Below the pieces are notes generated by a model, which was given only the letters and a program-made list of their open reading frames with translations, ran no database searches and was not told the origin of the DNA. Positions 17,901-26,800 of a stretch of 64,000 nucleotides of DNA are shown one piece after another. The DNA comes from an uncultured Flavobacteriaceae bacterium (GTDB lineage Bacteria > Bacteroidota > Bacteroidia > Flavobacteriales > Flavobacteriaceae): assembly GCA_943787295.1 (NCBI GenBank), contig CALSLW010000002.1, forward strand, positions 124,001 through 188,000, given 5' to 3'. Position 1 is the stretch's first letter, and the number at the start of each line of letters is the position of its first letter. Made by a program: the position numbers and the translations under genes.

Positions 17901-19525
17901 TCCCAACGGTAACTAATCGCTCCTGAAGCTGAGACTGTTCCAGCCTGCTCAGTAAGAATTGAAGGTAAATCCCCAGAACATATAGTATCAGTAATTGTAC
18001 CTATTATTCCTGGATCAAAGATTATGTTTTCAGTTAGACTTATTGTTGCAATAGAAGAACAACTTGCTCCACTGTATGGATTTCCGATTACCTGAACTGA
18101 AACAATATCACCATCATTTAACGAAACTGGTGGAACTAGTCCAATTGGTCTAAAAGTATTTGAACTACTAGACTGATATGTAGTTGAATTAATTATAAAT
18201 TCATATGTACTTGAAGCAAAATTAGAACTAGCGGTAAAAAGAATGTCATCACCTTCACAAAATACTCCACCAGTTGCATCGGAGTTTAATGTTACAACAG
18301 GTGATGGAGATGTTATTATATTAAATGCCTCAGAAATATCAGAACAAGCGGATGTATCTGATACCACACCATTAAATACCTCTACTCTAACATCATCATT
18401 ATTTAAAAGGTTATTGGTAGAAAAAGATGATTGTGAAGATCTTACCTGAACTGCGATATTATTTACACTAAATTCATAACTGTATCCTACATTCGTTGGA
18501 GCAGCATAAAATATTATCTCATCATCTATGCATATATTTAAAGTATCAGATGCTACTTTATTAATTCCCCCCTGAACAACTGATATAGATGCAATAATTG
18601 TATTATCGATTCTAATTCTAATTGGATTACTCGGCTCGCTACATGTGTTAGTACCAGTATCACTAACAGTTAATCTTCTATAGAAAGTATTCGTGTTAAG
18701 AATGCTAGTTGGTGTATAATTCTGTGAATTTGCAAATGCAATATTATTATAAAAAATATTATCAGATGAAACTTGCCATTGATAAGAAAGTGACCCTGAT
18801 ACTTGACCACTTTGATCAGTTCCTATCATAGGAGGAGCAGTCTGTCCTTGACATATAGTTTCTGTGACAGTAGTAATGGTTCCTGCACTTGAAATTATAT
18901 TTTCAAACATTGTAATACTTGTTATATTACTACTACAACTTGCTGCAACTGTTATTGCTGATACACTAACTATATCACCATTGCCTATAGTCTGACCATA
19001 TCCTAAAGGATCAAACAATTGAGTCGTACTGTTTTGATAGGATACACCATTAATCATGAAGTCGTAAGTCGCTCCTGCTATTGATGCATTAGCGAAAAAA
19101 GTTATCGCATCACCTGTACAAATCTCATTACCCAATGCAGTAGAAGTTACTGTTAACGTCGGTACGGCTGTAATTAAAATAGTAATTGCATCTGACTCTG
19201 CTGAACATCCCTCTGGTGCAGCTACTGCGTTTTGATCAAATACCCTCACTGTTACACGATCATTCGCTAATAAAGCCGTAGTACTATAAATATTACTGTC
19301 TGCTCGTGGACGTACTAATATCCCGTCAACTAAAAACTCATAGGATCCGCCTGCAACTGCATTAGCATAGAAGGCAATTTCTTCTCCTGAACAAATCGTC
19401 GCTGTAGTCGCTGCTGTTAGCACTGATCCGTTTACGTTAGCCGTTAATATTGCTGCTGGTGGATTGTCTACTAATACCGATATAGTGTTACCAGGCTCAC
19501 TCACATGTAGTAGTCCCAGTATCAC
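11864..19525 (-). CDS. Giant adhesin, third segment (Ig-like modules)
   Basis: A fragment with no start signal of its own: its first residues (MILGLLHVSEPGN) are frame-shifted readings of the repeat junction, and the true sequence joins the previous segment near 19515. It contains one diverged copy of the 864-bp repeat, then QWQ-type Ig modules (SYQWQVSSDNIFY, SYRWESSIDSISY, TYQWEISVDNASW), then a region with longer Cys-poor spacers. Four copies of a different about 70-residue module occur in it (INGTEYGI, ISVNASG, SISIDNYRYDF and FNVNGTAYTA types). The last part resembles the beginning of the next segment (IIYTLGPGADQVLFTWTSGG ... YQIETVGSDCAPEIV). Residues towards the N-terminal half are encoded by visibly AT-richer DNA. 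The segment ends at a false stop caused by a missing base near 11905. Extracellular structural role. Confidence 0.85.
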   Translation of the reverse strand: MILGLLHVSEPGNTISVLVDNPPAAILTANVNGSVLTAATTATICSGEEIAFYANAVAGGSYEFLVDGILVRPRADSNIYSTTALLANDRVTVRVFDQNAVAAPEGCSAESDAITILITAVPTLTVTSTALGNEICTGDAITFFANASIAGATYDFMINGVSYQNSTTQLFDPLGYGQTIGNGDIVSVSAITVAASCSSNITSITMFENIISSAGTITTVTETICQGQTAPPMIGTDQSGQVSGSLSYQWQVSSDNIFYNNIAFANSQNYTPTSILNTNTFYRRLTVSDTGTNTCSEPSNPIRIRIDNTIIASISVVQGGINKVASDTLNICIDDEIIFYAAPTNVGYSYEFSVNNIAVQVRSSQSSFSTNNLLNNDDVRVEVFNGVVSDTSACSDISEAFNIITSPSPVVTLNSDATGGVFCEGDDILFTASSNFASSTYEFIINSTTYQSSSSNTFRPIGLVPPVSLNDGDIVSVQVIGNPYSGASCSSIATISLTENIIFDPGIIGTITDTICSGDLPSILTEQAGTVSASGAISYRWESSIDSISYNPIPFTNSSTYSPGALVQTTNFIRYTISELNGVICEEPSNILTINVVAPISGGTISPNNQSICNGETPLILEVIGGASGMAISYQWQVSSDGVSFTNITTATSRDYQPPALLESQYYRRQTIGPGGLTSDCSALSSVTFIRVRDIDPGALDPNLNQTYCYGAIPPSLISSMTVGGIQMDATDDGAGTITYQWEISVDNASWTSISSATNNFYNPPSLTQTTWFRRLARSSVSTDVFCQETTNSIRIEILPDLNAGFVLDDQSICQIVSAIDLPETLVLNASEAITNSVTVQWQRSDNQYRWSDISEQRSANLTFNLGDSWLPTMPVTYYRAVITYVGDPQTSNLEQTSIRFDNNGVGFSGGQNYSIIINGTEYGITSTATDSLDSIGDKFANKVSLENFNVNAEYNSDNNILTIVPLVADTYNVAASTGSPSPTIAFISPINAEFGYKILVQGNTGARLPNTMMESCQVYTDPVAIEVTSPHILNQVNGDNSPQGICEGDSIDPITFNFGGGATSIEIQGLDDGLTITPGAGGTVTTNLYGLDDWYEVSGTNSFTISGNINGNSIVNLLSVGIDGCTVVNESYEFRILPNGIVPDFIRMGTNAKGFEVINQTIDGVDYWFNNTVCQDNLPAPTTPETEFFACYLDNELNSIFYQYFWDFEPPTAGNMIQNTFTQYSIGIIQNASTNTLGVDYVISVNASGTSQTYSITTNVGLETADQVGLALANLINTNPNVSSYYNNQIDEITIESRFANMVYTSSSSPTGVNQSLRLTPPAQRDIIRSGTMQWNPSFSGTSTIRVRAVGCDVSDWLEVQIDVVPQALVNTPTVSSLIEPVALNVQVCGGEFTGALPTCEITDATPSTQFFTASDNGNLPNEFDSLEWNISNPQPGAGSLVANPGLIDQLTGTIDWNTGWWGSFELLVRPVSCSGVVGDWKSRTIVIGQQNGPVTSVTAVGNLLPECPIPAGGYTSTLTTGGDPVRWYVNSQAGLATSTTYLASNTVFELDPGADMSTLELNFRPGFSGNIIIAVEPTPCPGERVNYVISVPGPPRINLTSGFNSNNQELCAGTAMNTITYEIEGAANRVRAINLPTGITPFLEITSQLTTITLSTLSSTTIGRTYSISIDNYRYDFVTTATVVNAADHVGNGLAAAINAGTNNFVATYNGGSIVIEVGPSGQPGNSFTVATTQPVNSAVNFAAPIASPLSKIFSLFGTPTNTATIVNYQIETEAPQAGCATAIATGTIEILEAAEIDVTQGSATASYCAVNSFTGLNSIIMEVEGASGIILSPSSAYPLPNGLNFGLKPGSFNEYEISGNMNQNVLVPTAWAVTYETFGAGCANVSQTITFNIEPEPNVVLVSAGTGDRTVCASETIIPLRYEIYNPAFAITPSWDVTPTGIVASNYAQNQIIEFNLTQMRAPVTTAAQDFFTFNVNGTAYTAITNGSSSTLNITTLTNTLTAWLDATLPNHTVTSNNTSITFEADNPGVAFTVTTLSSSTFSLGNGATVRPPAYFEISGTASSTSNLSESFVYTLTAAGPGCAGGYAASGTLTINPYTFGVPVGDPNPVYCDNSFANSGREVITYSAPNAVTISIVTPTLQPSWITAAKVGNNIEIYVDVPSLAISAPVTYPYSYNLIGNAFGCVATPSPISGVITISPDDIITFVGSLGDDEQIICLGNTPSPTFAFDPIEYQLSGGATSINTITYRQDGGPSQGGLPPGFGYSFNASNTLIISGIATADAANTVSSTTIYTYEIVTAGSACVSDTAIGTIEVRTAPDLTLTSSASTDNQVICDGIEAIDDIIYTLGPGADQVLFTWTSGGTVTGLTASYNNPAQTEFIITGTPAMNVTQTTVYNYQIETVGSDCAPEIVLTGSIQLEPQDTISLIVTPSLTIVSGIASQTVCYMDRDNPANALAEPIQPIEYQLIGGAVGRPVTVSYRENGGALINGLPAGLGYSITPSNTVLIAGSIVASTTYVTPTMFYEYVIETTGGCVPQIPLVVTLQLYLHQ

Positions 19526-22500
19526 TAACAGTTAATCTTCTAAAGAAGGTATCTGTCGTTAATAATGTACCTACTGTTGGTGTATAGTTCTGTGATGTCG
19601 CTCCTGTAATATCGGTAAAGACGGTTGTTGTCTGGTTTCTGCGTTGCCACTGGTAACTAACCGTTCCTGATGCTACACCTGCAGCCCCTATCATCGCTGG
19701 AATCGTATCATTTAAACAAACCGTTGGCGTAGCCACTGTAATTATTCCTACTGTCGTAATCGCATTGGTTAAAACAGTTAGGCTCGCTGTAACACTACTA
19801 CAACTCGCAACTCCTGTTGAAGCAGTTACTTCTATCACATCTCCATTGCCTATAGTCTGACCATATCCTAAAGGATCAAACGATTGAGTCGTACTGTTTT
19901 GATAGGATACACCATTAATCATGAAGTCGTAAGTCGCTCCTGCTATTGATGCATTAGCGAAGAAGGTTGGTGTATCACCCTCACATATCTCATTCCCTAT
20001 AGCAGTAGAGGTTACCGTTAAGGTTGGGGCAGCTGTGATTAATATATCTATCGCATCTGACTCTGCAAAACAGCCCGCTGGTGCTGCAGCTGTGTTTTGA
20101 TCAAATACTCTTACCGTTACTTGGTTGTTTGCAATTAAGGCGGTTGTACTGTAAACATTTGAGTCCGCTCTTGATCTTAAAACAATACCGTCGACTAAGA
20201 ACTCATATGATCCCCCTGCTACTGCATTAGCATAGAAGGCCACTTCTTCCCCATTACATATTGTCGCTGTAGTCGCTGCTGTTAGCACTGATCCGTTTAC
20301 GTTAGCCGTTAATATTGCTGCTGGTGGATTGTCTACTAATACCGATATAGTGTTTCCTTCTTGCTCACATGTTGTTGTTCCTGTATTACTAATCGTTATC
20401 CTTCTAAAGAAGGTGTCGGTCGTTAATAATGTGCCTACCGTTGGTGTATAGTTCTGTGATGTCGCGCCTGTAATATCGGTAAAGACGGTTGTCGTCTGGT
20501 TTCTGCGTTGCCACTGGTAACTAACCGTTCCTGATGCTACACCTGCAGCCCCTATCATCGCTGGAATCGTATCATTTAAACAAACCGTTGGCGTAGCCAC
20601 TGTAATTATTCCTACTGTCGTAATCGCATTGGTTAAAACAGTTAGGCTCGCTGTAACACTACTACAACTCGCAACTCCTGTTGAAGCAGTTACTTCTATC
20701 ACATCTCCATTGCCTATAGTCTGACCATATCCTAAAGGATCAAACGATTGAGTCGTACTGTTTTGATAGGATACACCATTAATCATGAAGTCGTAAGTCG
20801 CTCCTGCTATTGATGCATTAGCGAAGAAGGTTGGTGTATCACCCTCACATATCTCATTCCCTATAGCAGTAGAGGTTACCGTTAAGGTTGGGGCAGCTGT
20901 GATTAATATATCTATCGCATCTGACTCTGCAAAACAGCCCGCTGGTGCTGCAGCTGTGTTTTGATCAAATACTCTTACCGTTACTTGGTTGTTTGCAATT
21001 AAGGCGGTTGTACTGTAAACATTTGAGTCCGCTCTTGATCTTAAAACAATACCGTCGACTAAGAACTCATATGATCCCCCTGCTACTGCATTAGCATAGA
21101 AGGCCACTTCTTCCCCATTACATATTGTCGCTGTAGTCGCTGCTGTTAGCACTGATCCGTTTACGTTAGCCGTTAATATTGCTGCTGGTGGATTGTCTAC
21201 TAATACCGATATAGTGTTTCCTTCTTGCTCACATGTTGTTGTTCCTGTATTACTAATCGTTATCCTTCTAAAGAAGGTGTCGGTCGTTAATAAGGTGCCT
21301 ACCGTTGGGGTATAGTTCTGTGATGTCGCGCCTGTAATATCAGTAAAGACTGTTGTCGTCTGATTTCTGCGTTGCCACTGGTAACTAACCGTTCCTGATG
21401 CTACACCTGCAGCCCCTATCATCGCTGGAATCGTATCATTTAAACAAACCGTTGGCGTAGCCACTGTAATTATTCCTACTGTCGTAATCGCATTGGTTAA
21501 AACAGTTAGGCTCGCTGTAACACTACTACAACTCGCAACTCCTGTTGAAGCAGTTACTTCTATCACATCTCCATTGCCTATAGTCTGACCATATCCTAAA
21601 GGATCAAACGATTGAGTCGTACTGTTTTGATAGGATACACCATTAATCATGAAGTCGTAAGTCGCTCCTGCTATTGATGCATTAGCGAAGAAGGTTGGTG
21701 TATCACCCTCACATATCTCATTCCCTATAGCAGTAGAGGTTACCGTTAAGGTTGGGGCAGCTGTGATTAATATATCTATCGCATCTGACTCTGCAAAACA
21801 GCCCGCTGGTGCTGCAGCTGTGTTTTGATCAAATACTCTTACCGTTACTTGGTTGTTTGCAATTAAGGCGGTTGTACTGTAAACATTTGAGTCCGCTCTT
21901 GATCTTAAAACAATACCGTCGACTAAGAACTCATATGATCCCCCTGCTACTGCATTAGCATAGAAGGCCACTTCTTCCCCATTACATATTGTCGCTGTAG
22001 TCGCTGCTGTTAGCACTGATCCGTTTACGTTAGCCGTTAATATTGCTGCTGGTGGATTGTCTACTAATACCGATATAGTGTTTCCTTCTTGCTCACATGT
22101 TGTTGTTCCTGTATTACTAATCGTTATCCTTCTAAAGAAGGTGTCGGTCGTTAATAAGGTGCCTACCGTTGGTGTATAGTTCTGTGATGTCGCGCCTGTA
22201 ATATCAGTAAAGACTGTTGTCGTCTGATTTCTGCGTTGCCACTGGTAACTAACCGTTCCTGATGCTACACCTGCAGCCCCTATCATCGCTGGAATCGTAT
22301 CATTTAAACAAACCGTTGGCGTAGCCACTGTAATTATTCCTACTGTCGTAATCGCATTGGTTAAAACAGTTAGGCTCGCTGTAACACTACTACAACTCGC
22401 AACTCCTGTTGAAGCAGTTACTTCTATCACATCTCCATTGCCTATAGTCTGACCATATCCTAAAGGATCAAACGATTGAGTCGTACTGTTTTGATAGGAT

Positions 22501-22880
22501 ACACCATTAATCATGAAGTCGTAAGTCGCTCCTGCTATTGATGCATTAGCGAAGAAGGTTGGTGTATCACCCTCACATATCTCATTCCCTATAGCAGTAG
22601 AGGTTACCGTTAAGGTTGGGGCAGCTGTGATTAATATATCTATCGCATCTGACTCTGCAAAACAGCCCGCTGGTGCTGCAGCTGTGTTTTGATCAAATAC
22701 TCTTACCGTTACTTGGTTGTTTGCAATTAAGGCGGTTGTACTGTAAACATTTGAGTCCGCTCTTGATCTTAAAACAATACCGTCGACTAAGAACTCATAT
22801 GATCCCCCTGCTACTGCATTAGCATAGAAGGCCACTTCTTCCCCATTACATATTGTCGCTGTAGTCGCTGCTGTTAGCAC
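19497..22880 (-). CDS. Giant adhesin, second segment (near-identical 288-residue repeats)
   Basis: The frame is open upstream to about 22984, so the ATG at 22880 is internal to a repeat and not a start. The segment is built entirely from a 288-residue unit repeated in tandem. Each unit has two Ig-like modules of the type ATICNGEEVAFYANAVAGG...YEFLVDG and ICEGDTPTFFANASIAG..YDFMINGVSYQNS, followed by a QWQ module (TVSYQWQRRNQTTTVFTDI ... YTPTVGTLLTTDTFFRR). Each module has a pair of Cys likely to form a disulfide outside the cell. The frame ends where a CE-type repeat end (TGTGAG) meets a CSE-type one (TGTAGTGAG); the observed TGTGAGTGAG contains one base too many. DNA identity between the units is very high, so they can recombine and also confuse assembly. 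Confidence 0.88.
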   Translation of the reverse strand: MLTAATTATICNGEEVAFYANAVAGGSYEFLVDGIVLRSRADSNVYSTTALIANNQVTVRVFDQNTAAAPAGCFAESDAIDILITAAPTLTVTSTAIGNEICEGDTPTFFANASIAGATYDFMINGVSYQNSTTQSFDPLGYGQTIGNGDVIEVTASTGVASCSSVTASLTVLTNAITTVGIITVATPTVCLNDTIPAMIGAAGVASGTVSYQWQRRNQTTTVFTDITGATSQNYTPTVGTLLTTDTFFRRITISNTGTTTCEQEGNTISVLVDNPPAAILTANVNGSVLTAATTATICNGEEVAFYANAVAGGSYEFLVDGIVLRSRADSNVYSTTALIANNQVTVRVFDQNTAAAPAGCFAESDAIDILITAAPTLTVTSTAIGNEICEGDTPTFFANASIAGATYDFMINGVSYQNSTTQSFDPLGYGQTIGNGDVIEVTASTGVASCSSVTASLTVLTNAITTVGIITVATPTVCLNDTIPAMIGAAGVASGTVSYQWQRRNQTTTVFTDITGATSQNYTPTVGTLLTTDTFFRRITISNTGTTTCEQEGNTISVLVDNPPAAILTANVNGSVLTAATTATICNGEEVAFYANAVAGGSYEFLVDGIVLRSRADSNVYSTTALIANNQVTVRVFDQNTAAAPAGCFAESDAIDILITAAPTLTVTSTAIGNEICEGDTPTFFANASIAGATYDFMINGVSYQNSTTQSFDPLGYGQTIGNGDVIEVTASTGVASCSSVTASLTVLTNAITTVGIITVATPTVCLNDTIPAMIGAAGVASGTVSYQWQRRNQTTTVFTDITGATSQNYTPTVGTLLTTDTFFRRITISNTGTTTCEQEGNTISVLVDNPPAAILTANVNGSVLTAATTATICNGEEVAFYANAVAGGSYEFLVDGIVLRSRADSNVYSTTALIANNQVTVRVFDQNTAAAPAGCFAESDAIDILITAAPTLTVTSTAIGNEICEGDTPTFFANASIAGATYDFMINGVSYQNSTTQSFDPLGYGQTIGNGDVIEVTASTGVASCSSVTASLTVLTNAITTVGIITVATPTVCLNDTIPAMIGAAGVASGTVSYQWQRRNQTTTVFTDITGATSQNYTPTVGTLLTTDTFFRRLTVSDTGTTTCE

Positions 22881-23812
22881 TGATCCGTTTACGTTAGCCG
22901 TTAATATTGCTGCTGGTGGATTGTCTACTAATACCGATATAGTGTTTCCTTCTTGCTCACATGTAGTTGTTCCAGTATTACTAATCAGTTAATCCTTCTA
23001 AAGAAGGTGTCGGTCGTTAATAATGTACCTACTGTTGGTGTATAGTTCTGTGATGTCGCTCCTGTAATATCAGTAAAGACGGTTGTCGTCTGATTTCTGC
23101 GTTGCCACTGGTAACTAACCGTTCCTGATGCTACACCTGCAGCCCCTATCATCGCTGGAATCGTATCATTTAAACAAACCGTTGGCGTAGCCACTGTAAT
23201 TATTCCTACTGTCGTAATCGCATTGGTTAAAACAGTTAGGCTCGCTGTAACACTACTACAACTCGCAACTCCTGTTGAAGCAGTTACTTCTATCACATCT
23301 CCATTGCCTATAGTCTGACCATATCCTAAAGGATCAAACGATTGAGTCGTACTGTTTTGATAGGATACACCATTAATCATGAAGTCGTAAGTCGCTCCTG
23401 CTATTGATGCATTAGCGAAGAAGGTTGGTGTATCACCCTCACATATCTCATTCCCTATAGCAGTAGAGGTTACCGTTAAGGTTGGGGCAGCTGTGATTAA
23501 TATATCTATCGCATCTGACTCTGCAAAACAGCCCGCTGGTGCTGCAGCTGTGTTTTGATCAAATACTCTTACCGTTACTTGGTTGTTTGCAATTAAGGCG
23601 GTTGTACTGTAAACATTTGAGTCCGCTCTTGATCTTAAAACAATACCGTCGACTAAGAACTCATATGATCCCCCTGCTACTGCATTAGCATAGAAGGCCA
23701 CTTCTTCCCCATTACATATTGTCGCTGTAGTCGCTGCTGTTAGCACTGATCCGTTTACGTTAGCCGTTAATATTGCTGCTGGTGGATTGTCTACTAATAC
23801 CGATATAGTGTT
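19502..23812 (-). repeat. Five tandem 864-bp repeats inside the adhesin gene
   Basis: The marker CACATGT begins copies at 19502, 20366, 21230, 22094 and 22958, exactly 864 bp apart. A second marker, GTTGCCACTGG, is at 19643, 20507, 21371, 22235 and 23101; the last step is 866 because of the two extra bases near 22985. By eye, copies differ at only a few positions (for example TAATAATGT versus TAATAAGGT near the start of each). A sixth, clearly diverged copy follows at about 18640-19500, and a diverged half copy at 23820-24350. 864 is a multiple of three, so gain or loss of whole units keeps the frame. Confidence 0.95.
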
Positions 23813-26800
23813 ACTAGAGTCTTGACAAACAAATCCAGATGACAATGTGCTAATAGTAATTCTTTGGAAGAACGTATCGGTAACTAACGCACTGGTAGGG
23901 GTATAGTTCTGTGAGGTCGCTCCAGTGATATCAGCAAAAGCAGTCGTTTGATCCCTTTGTTGCCACTGGTAACTAACCGTTCCTGATGCTACACCTGCAC
24001 CTCCTATCATCGCTGGAATCGTATCATTTAAACAAACCGTTGGCGTAGCTATCGTAATCGTTCCTACGGTAGTAATAACGTTTTCTACAACAGTCAATGA
24101 GGCAATTGCACTACTGCAACTCGCCGCAGCGGTAATCACTTCGACCTTAATAACATCTCCTCCATCAATTAAAACAGAGTAAACAGCAGGGTCAAAAATA
24201 TTTGTAGAACTTGTTTGATAAGAAACATTATTTACGAAAAATTCAAAAGTAGGACTTGCTGCAGTTGAATTCGCCGTAAAAGTGATTAGATCCCCCGTAC
24301 AAATTTCATTATTAAAGTTGCTTGAGCTAATCCCTACTGTTGGAGTAGGATTAACAAATACAGTCATTAAAGCCGAATCTTCAAAACATGCTGTACCTGT
24401 CGCGGTATCATAAACACGAACATAAACTGTACTATTATTAACCAGTGAACTAGTAGCATTTGCTGTTAAGCTTATTGTATTTACAGTTGAGCGGGCAGCA
24501 ATACTAGTCCCGTTAACAAAGAATTCATAAGATACCCCTCCAGATCCTGAGAAAGTCGCAGTTTCTCCTTCACATAAATTCATTGTCGCAGGTGCATTCA
24601 ACGATCCAGGAATAGCAGATAAACCAGCAATAGGAGAAGGATTAACTTCAACCTGGAAAGGAAGAGAAAAGTCTTCACAACTAACGCTACTTAAATTACT
24701 AATTGCTGTTCTTCGGAAGAAAGTCGTTGTCGCTAATGCTACTGTGGGAGTATAGTTTTGCGATGTTGCCCCAGAAATATCTGAATAATTGGTATTATCT
24801 AATGACTGTTGCCATTGATAAGTAATTGTTCCTGATGCCGCTGCAGTCTGACCAATAAATGCAGAAGGGATTTCACCAGAGCAAACAGTTGCAGTTGTTG
24901 ACGTTATTGTTCCTACAGTTGAAATCCCATTTACTACCATGGTTAAAGTGGCAACACTTGTACAACTACTTAAAGAACTTACAACTACTTCAATTTGTTC
25001 TCCTCCACTCAATACAATAGAATAATCTGCTGGATCAAAAGTGGAAGATGTTGTATTTTGATAAGTGAAATTATTAATCTTAAACTCATAGTAAGCAGGA
25101 CTAACTCCACCTGATCCTGCGGTAAATGTTACAGCATCTCCTAGACAGAAAGTGTTATTTGCAGCACTAGAAGAAAGTGATGCTACTGGAGCAGCAGAAA
25201 TATCAACTTCAATGGCACCAGATTCGTTTGAACATGCAGTTGCAGTTGCACTATCATAAGCGACTACCGTTATTTCATCACTATTTGTTAAACCAGTTGT
25301 GACATAAGTATTACTAGCAGATCTTGCTTGCGCGGTCATACCGTTAAGCATAAATTCATATTCTACCCCTCCTGATGCTACAAAGGCGACTGCTTCGCCT
25401 AAGCAAATACTCATTGTAGCTGCTGCAGTTACTGCTCCACCTTTAGCTGTTAAACTTGGCACAGGTAAGGCGTTAATCGTAACTATTATATCGTTTGACG
25501 TAGATCTACAGGTTACACCATTTCTAACACTTACCACCTGACGACGATAATAAGTAGTTGGAGGAGGTGATGCAGGTGGCTGATAATTAGGAGCAGTTGC
25601 ACCTATAATATCGTTCCATGTTATTGCATCTGTAGAACTTTGCCATTGATAATCTCCATTTGTTGCAGTTACACCGTTAGTTGTCGCTGATGCTGTAGAA
25701 GTTAATAAAGATGGCGTATCGCCAAAACATACTGTTTGAGCGCCAGAAATACTTCCCGCTGTCGATTCATTTACATTAATCGTTAAATCTAGTTCACTAA
25801 AACAACCCGAGCCATTCATAAAACGAACTAATACGATATCACCATCATCAAAACTTGTAATACTTGCTACATATGTTTGAGATGTACTGGAAACTTGAGC
25901 TGTAACACCATTAATATAGAAATCATAACTGGAAGCACCTGCTGGTGAAGCAGTAAATGTAATATTACCATTGTCATTTGCACAAACCGTATTAGATGGT
26001 TGATCTGACGCTAATGAACCTGAAATTATTGCTACAGGATCTACAGTTACTGTGATGGTATTACTATTATCAATACAAGCGACAGTATTTAAGGTACTAA
26101 TCGCTTGCCTTCTAAATATAGTCGTGACATTTAAAGTAGAAGGATCATATGTGATACTATTCGCTCCACTAATATTATTAAATGTGCCTGATATCGTTCT
26201 ACTTTGCCATTGATAGGTAATTGAACCAGTAGCTGAAGTTGGAATATTGATCGAAGTAATCAATGCTGGATCATCTCCAAAACATATCGACTGAATTCCA
26301 CCTATATCATTATTTCCATTAATCGTGTTAACACGTACAGTCAAATCTACTTGACTAGGACATCCTACACCACCTGCTCTAGGGAATACGTCCACTCGAA
26401 CTAAATCATTGTCATTTAACGATAATGAAATAGTATTCACTGAAGATGGAGCTCCTTGTGTTACTCCATTGACAAAGAATTCAAAACTACTAGAAGCATC
26501 TCCTGTCGCTGTGAAAAGGAAATTATCTCCAGCACAAGCTGTACTAGCAGGCTGATCATTAATTAAGGTTGCTGTAGGTGCTGGACCAGCGCCAACGGTA
26601 ACCGTAACTACATTACTTTCTGTAGAACATTGTACTCCATTCACTGTATTAATGGCCAAACGTCTAAAGCTTGTAGTTGTAAACATTGGAGATCCAAAAA
26701 CATAGTTCTGAGACGTTGCTCCTATAATATCGGTAAATGAATTTGTTCCTTGACGACTTTGCCATTGATAACTAATATCATCTGTTGGTGTTCCAGTTAC

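Noticed and set aside
19502-23812. CRISPR-like or IS-type repeat array
   Set aside because: The period is 864 bp, in frame, coding for Ig-like modules, with no spacers, terminal inverted repeats or transposase.
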